From Chromobacteriaceae bacterium (GTDB lineage Bacteria; Pseudomonadota; Gammaproteobacteria; Burkholderiales; Aquaspirillaceae): 13,663 nucleotides of DNA. The stretch is from positions 1 through 13,663 of the forward strand of contig JASLDQ010000206.1 of NCBI GenBank assembly GCA_030151505.1, in the 5' to 3' direction. Of the stretch, positions 1 through 6,900 are shown piece after piece; positions within the stretch are counted from its first letter, which is position 1; every line of letters starts with the position of its first letter. The position numbers were made by a program, and so were the translations under genes. A model generated the notes under the pieces. The model saw only the letters and a program-made list of their open reading frames with translations, was not told the DNA's origin and did not search any database.

Positions 1-1
1 C

Positions 2-1066
2 AACGATGCCCACCGTCTCATCGAGGAATGCATGCTGGCCGCCAACGTCTGCGCCGCCGACATCCTCGCCGAGCACGGCCACCCCTGCCTCTACCGCATC
101 CACGAAGGGCCGACCCTGGAAAAGCTCGAAGTGCTGCGCACCTATCTGCGTCTCACCGGACTGGTTCTCGGAGGCGGCGAAAAGCCCAGTACCAAGGATT
201 ACGCCCGGCTGGCCGAACAGATCAGCCAGCGACCCGACGCGCCGGTGCTCGAGACCATGCTGTTGCGCTCCATGCAGCAGGCGGTCTACAGCCCGGACAA
301 CCTGGGCCACTTCGGTCTGGCCTACGAGGCCTACACCCACTTCACCTCGCCGATCCGGCGCTATCCGGACCTGCTGGTGCACCGCGCCATCAAGGCCATC
401 CTGCAGTCCAGGAAGTACAAACCCGCGGCCAAGTGGAAGGAACTGGGGGTGCAGTGCTCGATGACCGAGCGCCGCGCCGACGATGCCACCCGCGACGTGG
501 AGGCCTGGCTCAAGTGCTACTACATGCGCGACAAGGTAGGCGAGGAGTTCAGCGGCAAGATCAGTGCCGTCACCTCGTTCGGAGTGTTTGTGCTGCTTGA
601 TGACATCTACGTCGAAGGCCTGCTGCACATCTCCGAGCTGGGACGCGACTACTTCCACTACCGCCAGGAAACCCACTCGATCGAAGGCGAGAAGAGCGGC
701 GTGTCCTATCGTCTGGGCGATCGTCTGACCGTCCGGGTGGCGCGCGCCGATCTGGAGAGTGCGCAGATCGATTTCGTGATGGCCAAGCCGGAAGGCAAGG
801 AAGCGGCCGGCGGTGCGCCGTCCAGACCGGCCGGCCGGCAGAACGAACGCTCCCGGTCATCGTCCCCCGCCAAGCCGGCCCCGTCCAAGCCGGCAGCAGG
901 AAGGGCGCAGGCGACTAGGGCCGCCGCACCTAAGCCTGCTGCCGCAGGCAAACCGGCAATGGCCCCGGCGGTCACCAAGCCGGCAACACCGCCGGCGACC
1001 ACGCCGGATGCAAACCAGCCCAAGCCGGCTCCGAGGTCGCGCAGGCCACGCACGCCGAAGGCTTGA
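2..1066 (+). CDS. rnr: Ribonuclease R, C-terminal part (5' end off the window)
   Basis: RNase R is a processive 3'-to-5' exoribonuclease of the RNase II/RNB family that degrades structured RNA and takes part in RNA quality control. The frame is open from base 2, so the N-terminal cold-shock and most RNB residues lie outside the window; 354 residues remain. The visible part begins in the RNB domain (NDAHRLIEECMLAAN) and carries the family motif TSPIRRYPDL at local residues 115-124. An S1 RNA-binding domain follows at about residues 180-260 (GKISAVTSFGVFV ... GLLHISELG). The last roughly 90 residues are a low-complexity basic tail rich in Lys, Pro and Ala with repeated KPA units, as is common in RNase R tails though variable in length. 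A strong terminator follows 14 bases after the stop. The RNB motif plus a single S1 domain plus a basic tail favour RNase R over RNase II. Confidence 0.96.
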   Translation, partial: NDAHRLIEECMLAANVCAADILAEHGHPCLYRIHEGPTLEKLEVLRTYLRLTGLVLGGGEKPSTKDYARLAEQISQRPDAPVLETMLLRSMQQAVYSPDNLGHFGLAYEAYTHFTSPIRRYPDLLVHRAIKAILQSRKYKPAAKWKELGVQCSMTERRADDATRDVEAWLKCYYMRDKVGEEFSGKISAVTSFGVFVLLDDIYVEGLLHISELGRDYFHYRQETHSIEGEKSGVSYRLGDRLTVRVARADLESAQIDFVMAKPEGKEAAGGAPSRPAGRQNERSRSSSPAKPAPSKPAAGRAQATRAAAPKPAAAGKPAMAPAVTKPATPPATTPDANQPKPAPRSRRPRTPKA

Positions 1067-1080
1067 GCCTAGGTACGATG

Positions 1081-1114
1081 AAAAACGGCCGCAGTACTGC
1101 GGCCGTTTTTTTTT
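1081..1114 (+). terminator. Intrinsic terminator of rnr, likely bidirectional
   Basis: Bases 1081-1110 form a perfect 30-bp palindrome: an A5 run, a 20-bp GC-rich self-complementary core and a T5 run. The T run continues to 1114, giving nine Ts in all. It begins 14 bases after the rnr stop. The A/T flanks make it usable from the minus strand too, where it could stop transcripts of the convergent regulator gene ending at 1327. Confidence 0.93.
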
Positions 1115-1326
1115 GCATGCCGTGGCGAGCGCCGCCGCGGACGTTACATTTGCAGGCGCGGCAATGCGTACGCCCGGCGGAATATGGCAAGGGCCGGAGG
1201 GATAGCTACCGCGAGCGCACCATCAGGGGGCGCTGAAGCATCAGCGTCGCAGCCGTCGCAAGGCGTCCTGCGGTCCAAGGTGAGAGAACGTGCTGCAAGG
1301 TAGCGCAGGCACTTTGAGTGCGGTGC
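1115..1326. other. Convergent intergenic spacer, no gene seen
   Basis: These 212 bases lie between the rnr terminator and the 3' end of the minus-strand regulator. I see no convincing ORF, RNA gene or promoter. The only local structure is a weak 5-bp hairpin at 1309-1321 without a T run. Confidence 0.5.
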
Positions 1327-2334
1327 TCAGCCTTGCTGCATGGTGCGCTGGGCACGTTCCTCGCGCGGGGTGATGCCGAAGTGATTGCGGTAGGAGCTGG
1401 AAAAGTGCGGGCCGCTGGAGAAACCGCAGCTCAGGCCGATCTGCACGATGGATTTGCTGGTTTGTTGCAGGAGCTGGCGTGCGCGTTTCAATCGCAGTTC
1501 AAGGTAGTAGCGTGACGGGACCGTGTTCAAATATTGCTTGAACAGGCGTTCCAGCTGCCGGCGCGACACGCCGACGTAATAGGCGATGTCGTCGGTGGTC
1601 AGCGGTTCCTCGATGTTCGCTTCCATCAGGCTGACGGCCTCGGTCAGCTTGGGCTGGCTGCCGCCGATGCGGGTGGCCAGCGGGATGCGCTGGCGTTCGT
1701 TGCCCGGCCGCATCCGCTCCATGCTGAACAGTTCCGACAGCTCCGAGGCGAACTCGTTGCCGTGGCGCTGGCCGATCAGTGCCAGCATGAAGTCGAGCGT
1801 GGCCACGCCGCCGGCGCAGGTGGCCCGGTTGCCGTCGATCTCGAACAGGTTGGACGACACGATCACGTCCGGAAATTCCTCGCTGAAGCGGGCGATTTCC
1901 TGCCAGTGAATGGTGGCGCGATGACCAGTCAGCAGGCCGACCCGCGCCAGCCAGTAGCTGCCGGTCTCGAGCGCGGCCAGCAGAGCGCCTTCATGGTTGA
2001 ACGGGGCGAGCACTTGGGCCAGCACGTCGGTGTCGAGGCTGACGGCGGGATCGCCGCCGATGATGAAGATGCCGTCGAGCTTGGGCGTGGCGCCGACTGG
2101 CAGATCGACCGGCATTGCCAACCCGCCGGACGTGCTGACGCGCGTGCCGGCCAGCGACAGGGTGAGGATTTCGTACAGGGGACGCTCGGCGCGGTCGTTG
2201 GCGCGGGCAAGCACGTCCGCCGCCAGGGCATAGGCCGTCAGCGAGAACTGGGGCAGCAGCAGGAATCCGAACCGTTGCGTGGCGATGCCGGGTGTCGTGG
2301 CGTCGAGAGGGCGTTTGCGAATGGGTGTGCTCAC
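1327..2334 (-). CDS. argR: AraC/GlxA-family regulator resembling Pseudomonas ArgR
   Basis: This is a 335-residue transcription factor. About residues 15-185 form a DJ-1/PfpI-like (GATase1-like) sensing domain, and about 235-325 an AraC-type domain with two helix-turn-helix units (TTDDIAYYVGVSRRQLERLF at 246-265; SIVQIGLSCGFSSGPHFSSS near 295-314). The C-terminal half (MEANIEEPLTTDDIA, RYYLELRLKRARQLL, FGITPRE) is, from memory, very close to Pseudomonas aeruginosa ArgR. That protein is an arginine-responsive activator unrelated to E. coli ArgR. The nucleophile-elbow position has Ser126 (ETGSYWLA) instead of Cys, so the sensing domain is presumably non-enzymatic. I chose the GTG at 2334 because GGAG (minus strand, 2339-2342) lies 4 bases upstream; the longer GTG at 2358 has no ribosome binding site. 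It lies downstream of a co-directional deacylase gene, probably in one transcript. A paralogue of the CdhR/GbdR type is the main alternative. Confidence 0.82.
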   Translation of the reverse strand: MSTPIRKRPLDATTPGIATQRFGFLLLPQFSLTAYALAADVLARANDRAERPLYEILTLSLAGTRVSTSGGLAMPVDLPVGATPKLDGIFIIGGDPAVSLDTDVLAQVLAPFNHEGALLAALETGSYWLARVGLLTGHRATIHWQEIARFSEEFPDVIVSSNLFEIDGNRATCAGGVATLDFMLALIGQRHGNEFASELSELFSMERMRPGNERQRIPLATRIGGSQPKLTEAVSLMEANIEEPLTTDDIAYYVGVSRRQLERLFKQYLNTVPSRYYLELRLKRARQLLQQTSKSIVQIGLSCGFSSGPHFSSSYRNHFGITPREERAQRTMQQG

Positions 2335-2338
2335 ATAG

Positions 2339-2342
2339 CTCC
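2339..2342 (-). promoter_or_regulatory. Ribosome binding site deciding the regulator start
   Basis: GGAG on the minus strand lies 4 bases before the GTG at 2334-2332. The alternative GTG at 2358 has only a C-rich, non-Shine-Dalgarno upstream sequence. Confidence 0.5.
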
Positions 2343-2446
2343 GGCGAGTCTGCTGCACGCGGTGGGCGTGGAGCTTTTCAAAACGGTATGCCCGAGAGTG
2401 TAGCTTGATCCCGCCTTCAGCGGTGGCTGCGGATCGTGCTGCGAGC

Positions 2447-2466
2447 CCGCCCGGGCCGGGGGGCGG
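2447..2466 (-). terminator. GC hairpin after the deacylase stop (weak terminator or pause)
   Basis: CCGCCC (2447-2452) pairs with GGGCGG (2461-2466) around an 8-base loop, starting 6 bases past the deacylase stop. There is no T run on the minus strand, so it may only cause pausing or protect the 3' end. Read-through into the regulator gene remains likely. Confidence 0.25.
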
Positions 2467-2472
2467 CGCCCT

Positions 2473-3615
2473 TCACGCCGTCAGCAGTTTCCCCGCCTTG
2501 AAGGGCTCGGTGCCGGCCACCTTGGCGATCAGCATGCCGGTCGTGGCGTAGCGCTGCCGCTGGCGGCCGTACAGCACGCCGGCGCGCGTCGCGGCGACGG
2601 GACTCACTTGGTCGCTCAAAGGATCGATGATCTCCGCCACGACTTCGCCGGCTGCGACCTGCCGGCCCGGCTCCAGCCGATAAACCAGCAGGCCGGCGTG
2701 CGGGGCGATCAGGTCTTCCGAGGCCGCCAGCGGGGTCGCCTCGCGTTGGAGCGGGGGCAGCGGCGGCGCCTCGCCGGTCACGATGCCGCGGTGGGTAAGG
2801 AACGCCAGGATCGCCCCGGCGTCCTGTATCGCCAGCTCATGGCTGACCGCCGTCTGGCTGCGGTGCTCGACGGTGACCGACAGGCAGGCCATCGGAATCG
2901 CCGGCGGCGGACGCCGGCTGGCGTCGGCGTAGCGGCGGGCCAGCTCGTCGATCAGCCACCAGCTTTGCGACAGCGCCTCGTCGAACGGGTTGTCGCCCGA
3001 CTCGGTGGCCAAAAGCGTGGTCTCCGCGCCCAGATAGCGCGCCAGCGGCTCGCACTGCGGCCACAGCGGAGTGCCGGTAAACAGATGCAGCACCGCCTCG
3101 GCATCGCAGTGCAGGTCGAGCACCACGTCCGCGTCGCAGGCCAGCAGCATCAGCTCCCGGCGCAGTCCGCCCAGCTCGGTGGATGGGCGGATCGCGGCGA
3201 CCTGCCGGTGCAGGGCTGCACGGATCAGGCGGACATTGGCGGCGGGGTCTGCTCCCAGCTGCTCCTTCAACTCCTCGAAGACCGCCTCGGCCACGGCCGG
3301 GTAGTGCCGGTTGAAGTTCTCGCCGCTGGCGAGGTCGAAGCGGCCGTGCGGCACGTGCTGCACCGACTGATCCAGCCCGAGCGGATTGGCGATCGGCACC
3401 ACGATCACTTCTCCGGCCAGCCGGCCGGCGGCCTCGATTTCCTGCAGCTGGCGCTTCAGATGCCAGGCCACCAGCATGCCCGGCAGCTCGTCGGCGTGCA
3501 GGGCCGCCTGGATGTAGGCCTTTTGACCCTGGCCGGGCTGGCCGAAATGGAAACTTTGTAGTTCGCGGCGGGTGCCGAGGCTGGGCGAGGGCAGGGGATG
3601 GTGTCGGGTTTGCAT
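2473..3615 (-). CDS. Zinc deacylase, succinylglutamate desuccinylase/aspartoacylase family (AotO-like)
   Basis: This is a 380-residue cytoplasmic metallo-deacylase of the M14-like AstE/AspA superfamily, which hydrolyses N-acyl amino-acid-type amides. Visible zinc ligands are His40 and Glu43 (ALHADELPG) and His169 (VVLDLHCDAE). NFNRHYP at 101-107 is the substrate-carboxylate-binding motif, and Glu250 (SVTVEHRSQ) fits the catalytic glutamate. Residues about 300-375 form a C-terminal hammerhead/biotinyl-like domain (APHAGLLVYRLEPGRQVAAG ... AEIIDP). That domain points to the COG3608 deacylase branch rather than canonical AstE of about 320-330 residues. The ATG at 3615 has GGAG 7 bases upstream; upstream in-frame sequence is only an open frame antisense to gdhB. 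It precedes the ArgR-like gene by 138 bases on the same strand. The Pseudomonas aot-argR operon, as I remember it, also holds a member of this family (aotO). The substrate is unknown; an N-acylated amino acid such as N-succinylglutamate is inference. Confidence 0.88.
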   Translation of the reverse strand: MQTRHHPLPSPSLGTRRELQSFHFGQPGQGQKAYIQAALHADELPGMLVAWHLKRQLQEIEAAGRLAGEVIVVPIANPLGLDQSVQHVPHGRFDLASGENFNRHYPAVAEAVFEELKEQLGADPAANVRLIRAALHRQVAAIRPSTELGGLRRELMLLACDADVVLDLHCDAEAVLHLFTGTPLWPQCEPLARYLGAETTLLATESGDNPFDEALSQSWWLIDELARRYADASRRPPPAIPMACLSVTVEHRSQTAVSHELAIQDAGAILAFLTHRGIVTGEAPPLPPLQREATPLAASEDLIAPHAGLLVYRLEPGRQVAAGEVVAEIIDPLSDQVSPVAATRAGVLYGRQRQRYATTGMLIAKVAGTEPFKAGKLLTA

Positions 3616-3711
3616 GTCGGCGCTCCGGAAAAATCCGGCCAGAGTGAACTCGAAACGGTCCGGCGGACGGCTAACCGGTTCCGCCTGGTTGGCTGGCTGT
3701 GAATCCGGGCT

Positions 3712-3740
3712 ATTGTGGAGAGGTGCGCGGCAGGCGGCAA
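3712..3740 (-). promoter_or_regulatory. Candidate sigma-70 promoter for the deacylase-regulator transcript
   Basis: On the minus strand, -35 TTGCCG (3740-3735) and -10 CACAAT (3717-3712) are exactly 17 bases apart, each matching four of six consensus bases. The predicted start is near 3705, giving a leader of about 90 bases. This was found by eye only. Confidence 0.4.
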
Positions 3741-3763
3741 TCCCGCGCGTATCGGGCCGGTAA

Positions 3764-3805
3764 AACGGCTTTCTGATAAGCCCGTGTCGCAATCCGGAAA
3801 TGAGG
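3764..3805 (+). promoter_or_regulatory. Putative ArgR box, two 21-bp half-sites
   Basis: The downstream half-site at 3785-3805 reads TGTCGC, then 8 bases, then AA and 5 more bases. It fits the Pseudomonas ArgR half-site TGTCGC-N8-AA-N5 as I remember it. Exactly 21 bp upstream (3764-3784) is a degenerate copy, AACGGC-N8-AA-N5, keeping the GC and AA positions. Two directly repeated half-sites two helical turns apart are how that regulator binds. The downstream half-site overlaps the weak gdhB -35, as expected for an activator. The regulator gene lies about 1.4 kb away. Confidence 0.5.
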
Positions 3806-3827
3806 AATCCCGGCGGACCTCTAGAAT
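3800..3827 (+). promoter_or_regulatory. Candidate activator-dependent promoter of gdhB
   Basis: A good -10 element, TAGAAT (3822-3827, five of six), is preceded at 16 bp by a poor -35 element, ATGAGG (3800-3805, three of six). The -35 is covered by the ArgR-like half-site. A strong -10 with a poor -35 next to an activator site is typical of positively regulated promoters. The predicted start is near 3834. Confidence 0.45.
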
Positions 3828-3969
3828 CCACGGACATCTTCTCGACGGCGGCACGGCGGCAATGCCGGCCGTTCCGGCGGCGGTCCGCGAGGCCCGCCAG
3901 AGAAAACCGAGCCAGCAAGAGCTTGCCCGCCGACATCCCTGCGGTGGGCCCTACCAAAACGAGGATCTT

Positions 3970-6900
3970 ATGCCTGTCAGCAACAAGACCGAACTCTCCA
4001 CCCTCATCACCGCCATCGACGACATCGCCCGGCACTCCATGTCGGCCGCCGAGGCGGAGCGCATGGGCCCGGTGTTTCGTGCTTATTTCGAGGAAGCCGA
4101 AGTCAGCGACCTCAAGCGCGCCGCGCCGCAGGATCTGTTCGGCGCAGCCATGGCGCACATCGACTTTGCCGGCACGCGCCGGCCCGGCCAACCCAAGGTG
4201 AGGCTCTATAACCCGGAATTCGAACGTCACGGCTGGCAATCCACCCACACGGTCATCGAGATCGTCTCCGACGACATGCCCTTCCTGATCGACTCGATCG
4301 CCATGCTGCTGGCCCGCCACAACCTGGCCCTGCACCTGCTCGTGCATCCGGTGCTGGCGGTCGGGCGCAACCCGGCCGGCGAACTGACCGAAATCCGCCG
4401 CACCCAGGACCGCAGCCTGCCGCTGGAATCCTTCATCCATGCCGAAATCGACCGGGTCAGCGCGCCGGCCGAACTCACCGGGCTGCAGGCCGAGCTGGAA
4501 CAGATGCTCGACGCCATCGGCGGCGTGGTGCATGACGAGCCGGCCATGCGCGCCCGACTGGCTCTGCTGGGCGACGAATTGCGCGCCCGTCCGGACTGCA
4601 CCGAGGAGGCTGCCTTCATCGACTGGCTGGCCGACAACCATTTCGTGCTGATGGGGTTTTGCGACTACGACCTGATCGAGCGCGACGGCCATGAGTCACT
4701 GAAGATCGTCGCCGACAGCGGTCTGGGCATTCTGCGCAACCAGGGCGACAAGGAGTTCTCCTCCAGCTTCGAGCAACTGCCGGAGGCGATGAAAAGCCGC
4801 GCGCGCGACCCGCAGGCACTGGTGCTGAACAAGTCGCAGACCGTCTCGCACATTCACCGCACCGCCCATCTGGACTATGTCGCAGTCAAGAAATTCGACG
4901 CGGCCGGCAACGTCACCGGCGAGCGCCGCCTGCTCGGCCTCTACACCGCCAGCGCCTACCACGCCTCGCCCAAGACCATCCCGCTGATCCGGCAGAAGAT
5001 CGCTGAGGTGATGAAGCTGTGCGATTTCGTCGACGACAGCTACAAGGCCAAGACCCTCAATTTCGTGCTGGAAACCTACCCGCGCGACGAGCTGTTCGAA
5101 ATTCCGGCCGACGCGCTCTATCCGATCGCCTACGGGCTGGTCAACCTGCAGGAGCGGCCGCGCGTGCGCTTCTTCGCCCGGCGCGATCGCTTCCACCGTT
5201 ACGTCAGCTGCCTCGTGTTCATCCCGCGCGACAGCTTCAACACCGAGCTGCGCCTGCAGATCGAACGCCTGCTGCTGCAGGCCTTCAACGGCACCTCGAC
5301 CGAGTTCTCGGTGTCGGTGGCCGACGCCAACCTAGCGCGGGTCCACTACATCATCCATATCCACGGGGCCGAGCTGCCGGACTACGACGAGGACGACATC
5401 GAGGCCGAAATCGCCCGCATCGCCCGCGGCTGGAGCGAGGAACTGCACCAGTACCTGATCGAGGTGCGCGGCGAGGAAACCGGCAACCGCCTGAGCGAGG
5501 CCTATCGCCAGGCCTTCCCGCTGGCCTACCGCGAGGAGTTCTCCGCCCGCCAGGCGGTGGCCGATCTGGCGGTCTTGGACGCGCTGGACGCAGCCAACCC
5601 GCTGGCGGTCAAGCTGTACAAGCCGCTCGGCCGTGCGGCTGGCCGCCATCACCTCAAGCTCTACCGCTACGGCGAGCCGGTCAGCCTGTCGACCAGCCTG
5701 CCGGTGTTGGAGAACATGGGGGTGAAGGTGCAGGACGAGCATCCGTACCGCGTCGCGCGCGCCGACGGCGCCGAGCTGTGGATCAACGATTTCGGGCTGG
5801 AACTGGCGGGCGACGCGCTGGAACAGGACGCCATCCGCGACAATTTCCAGAACGTGCTGATGGCGGTGGCGCGTGGCCAGAGCGAGAGCGACGGCTTCAA
5901 CCGACTGGCGCTGGCGGCGGGGCTGGACTGGCGCGAGGTGATGCTGGTACGCGCCATCGCCAAGTACCTGCGCCAGGCCGGGCTGACCTTCAGCCAGCAG
6001 TACATCGAACAGTGCGTGGCCAACTACCCGGCCATCACCGCGCGGCTGGTGGCGCTGTTCCATGCCCGCCTCGACCCGCAACGGCTGAACGCGGCCGAGG
6101 CCGAGCGGCTCCTGGGCGAAATCCGCGAGGAGCTGGGCGAGGTCGCCAACCTGGACGAGGACCGCATCCTTAACGGCTTCCTCACCGTGGTGCTGGCGAT
6201 GCTGCGCACCAACTACTACCAGCAGGTCGAGGGCGTGCATAAGCCCTACCTGTCGTTCAAGCTCGAGTCCGGCGCGATACCCTTCCTGCCGCAGCCGCGC
6301 CCGCTGTACGAAATCTGGGTCTACGGCACCCGCGTCGAGGGCATCCACCTGCGCGGCAGCAAGGTCGCGCGCGGCGGCCTGCGCTGGTCCGACCGGATGG
6401 AGGACTTCCGCACCGAAGTGCTGGGGCTGGTGAAGGCGCAGATGGTGAAGAACTCGGTGATCGTGCCGCAGGGCTCCAAGGGCGGCTTCGTGTGCAAGCA
6501 GCTGCCGCCGCCGGCCGAACGCGAGGCGTGGCTGGCCGAGGGGATCGCCTGCTACAAGACCTTCATCTCCGGCCTGCTCGACCTGACCGACAACCTGGTC
6601 GGCGGCAAGATCGTTCCGCCGGCCGGCGTGGTGCGGCTGGACGCCGACGACCCTTATCTGGTGGTGGCGGCCGACAAGGGCACCGCGACCTTCTCCGACA
6701 TCGCCAACTCGGTGTCGCAGGCCTACGGCTTCTGGCTGGACGACGCCTTCGCCTCGGGCGGCTCGGCCGGCTACGACCACAAGAAGATGGGTATCACCGC
6801 GCGCGGGGCGTGGGAGTCGGTCAAGCGCCACTTCCGCCACCTTGGGGTCGACATCCAGACCACCGACTTCAGCGTGATCGGCATCGGCGACATGTCCGGC

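Larger units (their letters stand above)
3616..3969. other. Divergent regulatory region between deacylase and gdhB
   Basis: This 354-bp non-coding stretch separates the divergent deacylase and NAD-GDH genes. From left to right it holds the deacylase ribosome binding site (3623-3626), a candidate minus-strand promoter (3712-3740), an ArgR-like box (3764-3805), a candidate plus-strand promoter (3800-3827), an approximately 136-base gdhB leader containing the small palindrome CGGCAATGCCG, and the gdhB ribosome binding site GAGG (3961-3964). The frame upstream of gdhB is open back to 3715 but does not look like protein. Confidence 0.6.

Noticed and set aside
2335..2358. Longer regulator start at GTG 2358
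   Set aside because: No Shine-Dalgarno sequence precedes it, whereas the GTG at 2334 has GGAG. The call is not certain, and the difference is only eight residues.
3715..3969. 85-codon N-terminal extension of gdhB
   Set aside because: It has no ribosome binding site and Arg/Gln/Pro-rich sequence unlike the family N-terminus, and it overlaps the promoter elements. The ATG at 3970 has GAGG 5 bases upstream.
2473..4692. 739-residue minus-strand open frame extending the deacylase upstream
   Set aside because: The 359 extra residues are antisense to gdhB and its leader, with His/Gln/Val/Gly-rich composition typical of an antisense frame in GC-rich DNA. The ATG at 3615 has a proper ribosome binding site and starts the conserved domain.
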